NCBI GenBank assembly: GCA_964456445.1
Contig: CAYWBI010000184.1
Span: forward strand, 1-7,398
Source of the DNA: CAYWBI01 sp964456445
GTDB lineage: Bacteria > Calditrichota > Calditrichia > Calditrichales > J004
Direction of reading: 5' to 3'
Length of the DNA stretch: 7,398 bases
Of this stretch, positions 1-6,586 are shown one piece after another. The notes below the pieces were generated by a model. That model did not search any database. It was not told where the DNA came from and was given only the letters and a program-made list of their open reading frames with translations. The translations under genes were made by a program, and so were the position numbers. Every line of letters begins with the position of its first letter. Within the stretch, counting starts at the first letter, position 1.

Positions 1-2
1 AA

Positions 3-2750
3 CTTGACAATCCCGGGACAAGTAAACGGCCTGCATTTTGGAAAGGCGATATTTTTAATGCGGACGATTCAACTTATTCCATTGAGAATGTTGGTGTAAA
101 TAATAGCCTGGCCGTAAAATTATTAAACAGTTCCGCCGGTAACATAACAGATTTGATGCTTTGGGGCTCACAAACCAAGGAATTTACCATTGATTCCCCG
201 CAAAATGTTGATTGGAGCACAATCGCATTTGTCAATCAACAGGGGGTTGCTTTTAAAATTTGGCAGCCTGGGCCCAACGGTCAACAAACCGTGTATGTAC
301 AAGCTACCGAAACATCAAACGGTACTAAGTTTTTAGAAAGCGGCGTCTATAAAGTTACTACATCTTCCTATACGGAAGACTCTCATGTAAAGTATGTCCA
401 GGGGACCTTTAACGCCAGCATCGCTACGGATTACATCCCAATTGATGAAGGCATTGCTTACACGCTTTCCGGATTTCTTAAATCACAGGGAGCATCCACC
501 GCCTGGCTGGGCCTACGTTGGTACAACGCCGACAAAAACTTGTTACGCGAGGACTTCCCTGCACAAAACGCCGGAAGTAACGATTGGGCGGAATATACCG
601 CTACTTATACCGCCCCCAGTGGCGCGGTATATACAAAACTTATCGCAGAAAACAAGAGTGGTAACACGCCTGTTTGGTTCGATAATATCCAGTTTGTACG
701 CAATAATCAAAAAATTGAGATCAAAACAAACATGGCCACTGCCTATCTTGATGGCTACGGACGTAATTTTCAAAATCAGATAAAAAAATATCAGCCGGAC
801 AGCAGTGCATACAACCTGGTGGTTACGGGTACGGAATTTGACAGCCTTGGCCGCGCCTACCGACAGTATTTGCCCATCGAACTTGACTTAACGGAAATAA
901 ACAACTATCATGATTTTGTACCGGACTATATCAGTAGGTGCATTGCTGCCCACAACCCTGATGCAAACAACCGTCCGTTTAGTGAAATAAAATATCTAAA
1001 GGATCCTACAAGCCGCGTATCTATATCTAATTTACAGGGAAAAAACGGTTCGGTTTCTACACCTGATTATAATACGGCATATAATTATGAGCTTAACCAG
1101 GCCGGTGACGTGAGCGGCTACGGTGCAAATACACTTTTCAAAACAAAACTGACCGATTATACACAGGGCAACAGCCCCGTATCAAGCAGTTCATATACCG
1201 ATCCATTTGGTAATACCCTTAAAACCGTTAAAGACGAGGGTGGGCTTAATAAGGTTACGGACTATACTTATGACGACCTGGGCCAATTGCTGCAAACCAC
1301 AAATCCCGTGATCCGGGATTACGATTCCCTGCAGCCCTTAAAAACGGCAACAGATCAAAAAAGCCTCATGTATAACGGTGTTGGGACGACGCTGAATGTA
1401 AGCAATATGGAGAGTAACGGTCTTTATAAAAAGGCCGTTGTAAGTTATGCCTTTTATACAAGCGGCAACCTGTCTGATAGCAGGACCCATAATGACATTC
1501 CTGCCAATGCCACTGTCGTTAGGGTTACGATAACGTATATGGATCCACCACCACCGCACCAATATGGACCAATATATCAATATGACTTTAAACTAAAAAT
1601 GGAATGGAAAATAGACCTGCCCGATGAAAACGGTAATTTGATCACCAAATATAAATACAATAACACGGGGCAGATCACGGAACAAACCTTGCCGGACAAG
1701 GGAACTACCGAATATATCTATAACAAATATGGCCGGTTGCGCTTTAAACGCGATGCGGCCGATAAAGCAATTGGCAAAATGGTTTATTTTAAATATGACT
1801 ATATGGGCCGGATATTGGAAACAGGGAAATATACCGATGCCGGTTTTAACCGCTACAATGCCGAAGACGCCAATTACCCTTCCAGCGGCGCCGAAAAAAC
1901 CGTTATTAACCATTATGACAACGCCGGGTATAATGGCGCCCATAACCTCCAGGGACGCCTGGCTTATAAAGCATATAAAAACAACAGTGCATCGTTTAAC
2001 GATTATAAAACCTGGTATTCCTACAATGATAAAGGCCAGGTCGAATGGATTGTTCAAAAAGTAAAAGCAATAGAAAAGAAAATTGAATATATATACACTT
2101 TAAATGGAAACCTGGCGAAAATGATTTACGACAGCTCTGGCGCCGACCAACTTTTTTATTGGTACACCTATGACAATAGTGGCGTCTTTGTTGCCCAATA
2201 TACAAATACGGCCGATAATTTTGCCACGGCAAAACGTGAAATTAAACTGGGCGGGACAACCGCACTGGGCCTGCAAAAACAAATTGTTTTTGGCAATGAC
2301 AAAACGCTTATAAATTATACTTACGACCCGCTGTATGGCTGGATGGACGAGATAAACGCCACTAAAAACGGCACCAGCCTGACCATGGACATGAAGCTGT
2401 ACCATAACGAAACCCCTTATGGCGGGGTAAGCTATTACAACGGTACGGTCAATGCTTATGAAATCGAATACCCCGCGCTGAGCGGCGTTGCCCAAAACCA
2501 TCACCGTTATACCTTTGGCTATGATAACCTGATGCAGATAAAATCCGCCGACTACCGCTATAAAACAACAAGCTGGAGCGGGGCGACAAATAAATATAAG
2601 CTGGTCCATTTGAACTATGATGAAAACGGCAATATATTGACCCTGAAACGCTATAACAACAACGGCGCGGTGATGCACGATTATTATTATGTTTATAACA
2701 CCGGGACCAACCAACTGGCCAAAAGGACGTATGAAGCCGCCACCCAGTAG
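3..2750 (+). CDS. RHS repeat protein, N-terminal/central part (5' truncated by window, 3' broken by frameshift)
   Basis: The frame is open from the first bases of the window, so the true start lies upstream; the TTG/ATG near 153-158 is only an internal codon. The product is a large cell-surface or secreted RHS/YD-repeat protein, whose repeats in this superfamily form a beta-cage around a toxic C-terminus. About nt 400-700 encode a jelly-roll, carbohydrate-binding-like segment (YTLSGFLKSQG, then WFDNIQF). A spacer with YLDGYGR and FDSLGRAYRQYLP follows (about 740-880), typical of Bacteroidota RHS proteins. Degenerate YD repeats then run from about 1260 to 2720, for example YTYDDLGQLLQ, YIYNKYGRLR, YDYMGRILE, YSYNDKGQVEW and YDENGNILTL. 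The frame ends at TAG 2748-2750 in mid-repeat (YNTGTNQLAKRTYEAATQ), while the rest of the protein continues at once in another frame. I see this as one gene split by a one-base change, either natural or a sequencing error. RHS identity is confident; the secretion route cannot be seen because the N-terminus is missing. Confidence 0.9.
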   Translation, partial: LDNPGTSKRPAFWKGDIFNADDSTYSIENVGVNNSLAVKLLNSSAGNITDLMLWGSQTKEFTIDSPQNVDWSTIAFVNQQGVAFKIWQPGPNGQQTVYVQATETSNGTKFLESGVYKVTTSSYTEDSHVKYVQGTFNASIATDYIPIDEGIAYTLSGFLKSQGASTAWLGLRWYNADKNLLREDFPAQNAGSNDWAEYTATYTAPSGAVYTKLIAENKSGNTPVWFDNIQFVRNNQKIEIKTNMATAYLDGYGRNFQNQIKKYQPDSSAYNLVVTGTEFDSLGRAYRQYLPIELDLTEINNYHDFVPDYISRCIAAHNPDANNRPFSEIKYLKDPTSRVSISNLQGKNGSVSTPDYNTAYNYELNQAGDVSGYGANTLFKTKLTDYTQGNSPVSSSSYTDPFGNTLKTVKDEGGLNKVTDYTYDDLGQLLQTTNPVIRDYDSLQPLKTATDQKSLMYNGVGTTLNVSNMESNGLYKKAVVSYAFYTSGNLSDSRTHNDIPANATVVRVTITYMDPPPPHQYGPIYQYDFKLKMEWKIDLPDENGNLITKYKYNNTGQITEQTLPDKGTTEYIYNKYGRLRFKRDAADKAIGKMVYFKYDYMGRILETGKYTDAGFNRYNAEDANYPSSGAEKTVINHYDNAGYNGAHNLQGRLAYKAYKNNSASFNDYKTWYSYNDKGQVEWIVQKVKAIEKKIEYIYTLNGNLAKMIYDSSGADQLFYWYTYDNSGVFVAQYTNTADNFATAKREIKLGGTTALGLQKQIVFGNDKTLINYTYDPLYGWMDEINATKNGTSLTMDMKLYHNETPYGGVSYYNGTVNAYEIEYPALSGVAQNHHRYTFGYDNLMQIKSADYRYKTTSWSGATNKYKLVHLNYDENGNILTLKRYNNNGAVMHDYYYVYNTGTNQLAKRTYEAATQ

Positions 2751-4284
2751 CTATAACCTGAACGGCAGCATGACGAGTGATATTGTAACGAATGTCGCGG
2801 ATATCTTCTATAACTTCCAGGAACTGCCGACAAACATCGGCGTTGATACGCCGGACGAGTATTCCAGCATCACCTACGGCTACGACGACGAGGCCCACCG
2901 TCTGTACAAAAAAACGGACAATTTTGCGGACGCCTATTACATTTACGGCGCGGACGGGCAGATGCTGGCCGAGTATGACGCCTACGGCCACCTGAAAGCC
3001 TGGCAATTGGGCGGTTTTGGTTTTAAGAAAAAGACCAATGCGGCAAGCTATTATTATATCAAGGACCATATCGGCAATATCCGCGTTACGGTGGATGAGA
3101 GCGGGAACATTGTAACTAAGGATGACTACTATCCCTTTGGGCTGCGTATGCCCGGCATGAGCTACAACAACGGCAACGCGCTGGACCGCTATAAATTCTC
3201 CGGTAAGGAACTGGATCAGGAGAATGGGTTAAACAAATATCATTTTGGTTGGAGGGACTATTATCCGGAATTAGGAAGGTGGGTTGTAATAGACCCCGCA
3301 AGGCAGTTTGCAAACGGGTATGTGTTTAACGGCAACACGGCGGTCAACGGGTTTGATGAAGATGGCAGACTGTTTATTATTGATGATATTCTTATTGGAG
3401 CAGCAATTGGTGCTTTAGTTAGCGGTTCAACTTATTCTTTATTTGCCGGTGAAGATTGGACTTGGAAAGGTTTTGGAAGTGCAGTTGGGTTAGGTGCTAT
3501 TAGCGGTGGAGTAGGAGGCGGTATTGCGGGATTGGCAAATGTTGCAGGGTTACAAGGGGCTATTTCCAATAATATGATATACAATATGGCGACGAACGCC
3601 GCTGGGTATAGTGCTACTTCTGCTATGATGGGAAGTGATGTTACAGCAGGAGGCCTTATTGGTTCTATGGTTGGAGGTGCCATTGGTGGTAGTATACCGG
3701 GGTTTAGTGGTGTAAAGGGAGGCGCTTTTAAAAATATCGCTTCAGAATTAGCAGAGGGTACTGCACGTGGCGCCCTGATGGGTAGTATTGGTGGCGGCGT
3801 TGGTTCATTGATTAATGGAGGTGATTTTGAAACCGGTTTTAAGAATGGCTTTATAAGCGGAGCTAAAGCAGGTTTTACTACATCTGGATTAACAATGTTG
3901 GCTTTTGGGCACGCAATACAACCTGATCCAAAAGCGAATGCAGCTGCTATAAAAGCAATTAACTCAATGGAGAAAGATTTTTCTTTAGTAGGAGATGGCG
4001 CTGGTGATTACGGGCCTGTGTATAGAAGCGGTGGAGTTTATAGTTTGTTTACGGATCGTGGAATTGCTCTAGGCCGAAACCTACTTGTTCAAGATCGTAG
4101 AGATGAAACATTCATTCATGAAACAGCACATTTTTACCAGCAAAACAATTATGGTGTTGGTACTTTTTTAAGAAAAGGATTGGTTGAACAATATATGAAC
4201 AGTTTTCAAGGAGTTCGCGTCTATAGTTTGCCTGGTTATCAGGAATGGGCTGCTGAGCAACTAAGACTATTATATACACCGTAG
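2731..4284 (+). CDS. RHS core plus C-terminal toxin tip with HExxH metallopeptidase motif (3' part of split RHS gene)
   Basis: This continues the preceding RHS gene in a second frame. Native similarity begins about 2746 (SSYNLNGSM). ATG 2731, behind AAAAGGA, could restart translation and give a 517-residue product; the more upstream ATG 2689 reads off-frame sequence and is rejected. The RHS-associated core runs to about 3366: YIYGADGQMLAEYD, YYYIKDHIGNIRV, YYPFGLRMPG, GKELDQENGLNKYHFGW, ELGRWVVIDPA, NGFDEDG. A glycine-rich hydrophobic stretch (about 3370-3900, many GG and GA pairs) follows, common as a pre-toxin segment before RHS tips. The last ~100 residues carry DETFIHETAHFYQQ (HETAH at 4117-4131), a classic HExxH zinc site. 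PGYQEWAAEQ near the end supplies glutamates that could be the third zinc ligand, as in gluzincins. The likely activity is a small zinc-dependent peptidase, target unknown. The tip is AT-richer than the core, and a candidate immunity gene follows after 9 nt. RHS call firm; peptidase call moderate. Confidence 0.85.
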   Translation: MKPPPSSYNLNGSMTSDIVTNVADIFYNFQELPTNIGVDTPDEYSSITYGYDDEAHRLYKKTDNFADAYYIYGADGQMLAEYDAYGHLKAWQLGGFGFKKKTNAASYYYIKDHIGNIRVTVDESGNIVTKDDYYPFGLRMPGMSYNNGNALDRYKFSGKELDQENGLNKYHFGWRDYYPELGRWVVIDPARQFANGYVFNGNTAVNGFDEDGRLFIIDDILIGAAIGALVSGSTYSLFAGEDWTWKGFGSAVGLGAISGGVGGGIAGLANVAGLQGAISNNMIYNMATNAAGYSATSAMMGSDVTAGGLIGSMVGGAIGGSIPGFSGVKGGAFKNIASELAEGTARGALMGSIGGGVGSLINGGDFETGFKNGFISGAKAGFTTSGLTMLAFGHAIQPDPKANAAAIKAINSMEKDFSLVGDGAGDYGPVYRSGGVYSLFTDRGIALGRNLLVQDRRDETFIHETAHFYQQNNYGVGTFLRKGLVEQYMNSFQGVRVYSLPGYQEWAAEQLRLLYTP

Positions 4285-4288
4285 GAGG
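4283..4288 (+). promoter_or_regulatory. Perfect Shine-Dalgarno overlapping the toxin stop codon
   Basis: AGGAGG overlaps the TAG stop (4282-4284) of the RHS tip. It lies 5 nt before ATG 4294 and 8 nt before ATG 4297, so the second ATG has the better spacing. Such a strong site is uncommon in Bacteroidota, where most leaders lack one. It points to tight translational coupling of the lipoprotein to the toxin. Confidence 0.7.
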
Positions 4289-4293
4289 TTACG

Positions 4294-4797
4294 ATGATGA
4301 AAAAATATGTATTCTTAATCCTATCGTTATGTATTCTGGTAAATTGTCCAGCTCCTTTTCACGATTATGTTTTTGTAAAAAATGGAAAAACTGAAAAGGA
4401 GTATACTATGGTATTAAATGAAATAAGTATTAACTTTTCAGGTAAATACAGCTGGAGAGGCAAAGGTTCTATTTATACTGCAATTAGCATTGAAATAAAC
4501 AATGAGAGTGCAGATAGTGTAATAATAAATCGGAAAAATATGATTATCGATTCTAAGTATTTTCATTTTAAAAATAATACTACAAATAAAATTCCAACTC
4601 CTTCGATGTCGCAAAAGTCATTTTGGCTGGAATATGATGCTGATGCTGTCCCAAGCCTTTTAGCTAATGAGTTTACAATACCAAAAGATGAAATACTTAC
4701 TCTGAGGCCAAACGGTATTGAAATAAAAGGCAAGTCAATAAAAGTTGAAGAAATATCATTTATACCAGAGGAAAATGTTCAGGCTGCTGTGGAATAA
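4294..4797 (+). CDS. Predicted small lipoprotein, candidate immunity protein for the metallopeptidase tip
   Basis: I do not recognise a named family. The N-terminus is a clear signal peptide: two lysines, a hydrophobic run (YVFLILSLCILV), then Cys at residue 18 in LVNC, a plausible though non-ideal lipobox (Asn at -1). No acidic surface-export signal follows the Cys (CPAPFHDY), so a periplasm-facing lipid anchor is the default guess. The mature ~150 residues alternate polar and hydrophobic positions (SINFSGKYSW, YTAISIEINN, SVIINRK, GIEIKGKSIKVEEISF) and look like an all-beta sandwich domain. The gene starts 9 nt after the RHS tip, behind a perfect AGGAGG. Position, size and AT-rich composition are those of an immunity gene for a polymorphic toxin. 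If so, the toxin would act in the envelope. ATG 4297 is an equally good start. Lipoprotein call good; immunity role inferred from context only. Confidence 0.7.
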   Translation: MMKKYVFLILSLCILVNCPAPFHDYVFVKNGKTEKEYTMVLNEISINFSGKYSWRGKGSIYTAISIEINNESADSVIINRKNMIIDSKYFHFKNNTTNKIPTPSMSQKSFWLEYDADAVPSLLANEFTIPKDEILTLRPNGIEIKGKSIKVEEISFIPEENVQAAVE

Positions 4798-4897
4798 AGG
4801 ATTAAGTCCATAATTTTGTGTAAAAAGGCAAAGATGTAAAAACTGCAATGATCTTCCTGGTTTTAGTTTGAATAAAAAAAGAATGAAAAAAAACAAC
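4798..4897 (+). other. Short AT-rich spacer before the orphan RHS cassette
   Basis: This roughly 100-nt stretch holds no convincing gene. It contains A-rich runs (4823-4827, 4874-4880, 4886-4893) and a TAATTTTG at 4811-4818 that fits the Bacteroidota -7 box TAnnTTTG, but without a TTTG -33 box at proper spacing. GGTTTTAG at about 4859-4866 may be a faint echo of the core's GFGFKKK segment, so the cassette's left edge lies somewhere between here and 4898. Confidence 0.4.
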
Positions 4898-5266
4898 GCG
4901 GCAAGCTATTATTATATCAAGGACCACCCTTCGGTTACACTCAGGGCAGGCAATTGGCAACATACGCGTGACCGTGGATGAAAACGGCGCCATTGTTTCC
5001 AAGGACGGTTATTACCCCTTTGGGATGCAAATGCCGGGCATGTCTTACGCCTCGGGCGACCCTTACGCCAAGATGAAATTCTCGTCCAGGGAACTGGACC
5101 AGGAGGCCGGTCTGAACAAATACCATTATGGTTTTAGGGAGTACGACCCGGAGCTGGGCCGCTGGAACCGCCCGGACCCCATGTATTACACCGACCCCGG
5201 CGTTTCGCCCTACGCCTTTGTGGGCAACGACCCGCTGAACCGCTATGATGTGCAGGGGCTGTTGGA
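4898..5266 (+). repeat. Second, displaced copy of the RHS core C-terminal end
   Basis: The sequence repeats the core of the upstream RHS gene. A 29-nt block at 4898-4926 is identical to 3040-3068 (encoding AASYYYIKDH). The following translation parallels it closely: IGNIRVTVDENG, YYPFGMQMPGMSY, RELDQEAGLNKYHYGF, DPELGRWNRPDP, SPYAFVGNDPLNRYDVQGL. It ends differently from the first copy (VGNDPLNRYDVQG versus NGNTAVNGFDEDG), so it belongs to another core subtype. The DNA is GC-richer than the surrounding immunity genes. A 25-nt insertion interrupts it at 4928-4952. Repeated core ends of this kind are the substrate for recombination that swaps toxin tips. Confidence 0.85.
4928..4952 (+). mobile_element. 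25-nt interspersed repeat inserted in the orphan RHS core
   Basis: Between the codons for KDH (ending 4927) and IGNIRVT (from 4953) there are 25 extra bases relative to the intact core at 3061-3080. They begin CCTTCGGTTACACTCAGGG. The reverse complement, CCTGAGTGTAACCGAAGG, resembles the short CCTGAGCGGAGTCGAAGG-type repeats that I recall being scattered in Bacteroidota genomes. Twenty-five is not a multiple of three, so it shifts the frame and separates the core start from the tip. Outer bases CCCT/AGGG form a small imperfect dyad. Confidence 0.6.
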
Positions 5267-6011
5267 CGATTCAAAATTAAAACTGCTTCCTGTACCCGAT
5301 CTACACAATGGTTACAACTGGAATGACGATTGGAATGGAGATTTTAACAGTTCATGGGACAGTTTTTTTGCCCCTTCTAATGGGGTACTTCCCTATTATA
5401 CCGGCTCGTCAAGCAGTTTTTTGGCGACCCATCCGTCCTATAAGAAAGGTAAAGCTAAACTTAAACCTAGGCGTGTTGCCGTTTATGATTACTACGAACG
5501 AGTGAAATTGACTTTACTTGAGGTAGATGGCCATCCGACCAATATTACATGGTATCAGGATTATTATGAAAATTTGAGATGGGAAGTACGTTGGGTCGTA
5601 GCTGAAAATGTAAGTGGTTGGGATGCGATTCAAAAATGGATTGCCGATGATCCTGAAATACAACAACGCCGGAAAATGATCAGGAATATTGCACAACTAA
5701 TGACTAAGTTAATTGCCGTTGCTTTACCGGCAACTAGTATCGTAAATTCTACGTTACACAGTATTAAAACCTCGCGTGCTCTTTTTAAAAAGAAAACTTT
5801 GGGAGTAGGCAGTAAGTTATTTGGCCGACATGCAATATCCAGGGTTGAGGGCCTTACGAACAGCAATGATTACCTTAGGGTGGGATGGGGATGGAATAAT
5901 GAAACCGGGGGGACCCATGTCTTTCGAATTTCTATTGGCAATGAAGAAACTACACTATTCAATATAAAATTTCCAATACATAGGGATATATACCATGTCT
6001 TTATACCATAA
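4968..6011 (+). CDS. Orphan RHS core end fused to a second toxin tip (no genuine start)
   Basis: This is a displaced 3' cassette of an RHS gene rather than an independent gene. The frame is open from 4887, but the first usable codon is GTG 4968, inside the conserved core motif IGNIRVTVDENG, and no ribosome binding site is seen. Residues 1-98 are core, ending in DPLNRYDVQGL. The remaining ~250 residues form a tip unlike that of the upstream gene. It has an aromatic, Asp/Asn-rich linker (NGYNWNDDWNGDFNSSWD), a mixed region (WYQDYYENLRWEVRWVV), one hydrophobic segment (MTKLIAVALPATSIV) and a C-terminal domain with LFGRHAISR, LRVGWGW, HVFRISIG and HRDIYHVFIP. Spaced His/Arg residues in a short C-terminal beta-rich domain suggest a nuclease-like toxin, but I cannot name the family. 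The stop overlaps the next gene by 17 nt, the usual toxin-immunity layout. It is probably silent unless recombined onto the full RHS gene. Confidence 0.75.
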   Translation: MTVDENGAIVSKDGYYPFGMQMPGMSYASGDPYAKMKFSSRELDQEAGLNKYHYGFREYDPELGRWNRPDPMYYTDPGVSPYAFVGNDPLNRYDVQGLLDDSKLKLLPVPDLHNGYNWNDDWNGDFNSSWDSFFAPSNGVLPYYTGSSSSFLATHPSYKKGKAKLKPRRVAVYDYYERVKLTLLEVDGHPTNITWYQDYYENLRWEVRWVVAENVSGWDAIQKWIADDPEIQQRRKMIRNIAQLMTKLIAVALPATSIVNSTLHSIKTSRALFKKKTLGVGSKLFGRHAISRVEGLTNSNDYLRVGWGWNNETGGTHVFRISIGNEETTLFNIKFPIHRDIYHVFIP

Positions 6012-6540
6012 GTCGGGAATCCAAAAGCAAGAATTATCTTACAAGGATTTTAAAGAAAGTATGCGAAGCAATACACAACTTTGCTCTGACATCACCTATC
6101 TTCCTTTGATCTCCAAAATAGATCAAATTAACTTTGACGAATTGGACCCAAAAAGAACCAAATTTATTATAAAAAAAAGGGCAATAGATATTCGTTTGAC
6201 TTCCAAAGGCAACAAACATATACAAGCGCTCTTTTCCCTGTATGAAGATTATGTGGATATTTATTTGGGATGTTCCGGTACAACTTGGTGGGATTATAGC
6301 CAGGTTAAAACAAATTCTGAAATAGAAGCCTATAATTATTGGCTCGACATATATTTTAATGCCACCATAATAGAAAAAATAAACCGGAGAAAACGTGAAA
6401 TCTCGTCAGCCACATTTTATACCGTACATGATGGTAAAGAAAAAAAAAGATTAAAATCTACAAATATGAATTTTTTTCTGCTGTTAGTTCGCAAAAAAAC
6501 GGAAGTACTGCATTATACGCCCTGGATAAACACAAAATAG
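5995..6540 (+). CDS. Candidate immunity protein for the second tip (C-terminus probably frameshifted; corrected end 6569)
   Basis: No family is recognised. ATG 5995 lies inside the end of the preceding tip, overlapping by 17 nt, which suggests translational coupling. As written, the frame gives 181 residues with no signal peptide or membrane helix, so the protein is probably cytoplasmic, as expected if its toxin is a nuclease. The body is mixed alpha/beta with aromatic stretches (YEDYVDIYLGCSGTTWWDY, YNYWLDIYFNATI). After KEKK at the A9 run 6440-6448 the written frame reads an unconvincing tail (LKSTNMNFFLLLV, HYTPWINTK). Reading one base back gives KIKIYKYEFFSAVSS and LDKHKIADEWEKDTD with a stop at 6567-6569, giving 191 residues that look far more natural. 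One missing A, or slippage on the A-run, would explain this. The corrected stop sits 17 nt before the next start. Gene call good; immunity role inferred from position. Confidence 0.7.
   Translation: MSLYHKSGIQKQELSYKDFKESMRSNTQLCSDITYLPLISKIDQINFDELDPKRTKFIIKKRAIDIRLTSKGNKHIQALFSLYEDYVDIYLGCSGTTWWDYSQVKTNSEIEAYNYWLDIYFNATIIEKINRRKREISSATFYTVHDGKEKKRLKSTNMNFFLLLVRKKTEVLHYTPWINTK
6440..6448 (+). other. A9 homopolymer at the frame break of the second immunity gene
   Basis: Nine A's span codons GAA AAA AAA AGA. The frame entered by a -1 shift here remains open to TAG 6567-6569 and encodes the more protein-like C-terminus. A9 runs are prone to replication indels, polymerase slippage and sequencing error, so a tenth A in the gene or in its transcripts would restore the longer product. 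Confidence 0.55.
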
Positions 6541-6575
6541 CAGATGAATGGGAAAAAGATACGGATTAGGTGGGT

Positions 6576-6580
6576 GAGGT
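6576..6580 (+). promoter_or_regulatory. Ribosome binding site GAGGT for the membrane protein gene
   Basis: GAGGT ends 6 nt before ATG 6587, favouring that start. A second purine block, GGAGG at 6596-6600, stands 13 nt before the in-frame ATG 6614, which is too far for an ideal site but leaves the shorter product possible. Confidence 0.45.
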
Positions 6581-6586
6581 ACTTTG

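Noticed and set aside
394..783. Overlapping + frame of 129 codons within the RHS gene
   Set aside because: The RHS frame through the same bases encodes a coherent carbohydrate-binding-like domain; the alternate frame shows no family features.
1302..1320. Palindrome AATCCCG TGATC CGGGATT
   Set aside because: It lies in the middle of well-supported RHS coding sequence, with nothing regulatory nearby; probably chance.
2100..2714. Long open frame on the minus strand (204 codons), and another at 2449-3069
   Set aside because: Both lie antisense to the RHS repeats. Their products are low-complexity valine/isoleucine-rich strings typical of the reverse of a Tyr/Asn-rich coding frame, with no start context.
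2689..2730. ATG 2689 as start of the RHS 3' fragment
   Set aside because: Residues from 2689 to 2730 (FITPGPTNWPKG) are the off-frame reading of the repeat segment YNTGTNQLAK; the ATG at 2731 or the frameshift junction is the better boundary.
2740..2752. Programmed +1 frameshift at CAG TAG C in the RHS gene
   Set aside because: The P-site tRNA for CAG would not re-pair with AGT after a +1 slip, and no upstream stimulatory site is seen. A one-base indel is simpler.
4811..4818. TAATTTTG as a Bacteroidota -7 promoter box for the orphan cassette
   Set aside because: No TTTG -33 element stands 19-23 nt upstream, and the cassette lacks a start codon, so a promoter is not supported.
4883..4981. 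ATG 4883 with a 32-codon frame as the start of the orphan RHS cassette
   Set aside because: It reads the core motif SYYYIKDH but is thrown out of frame by the 25-nt insertion and stops at once; not a real gene.
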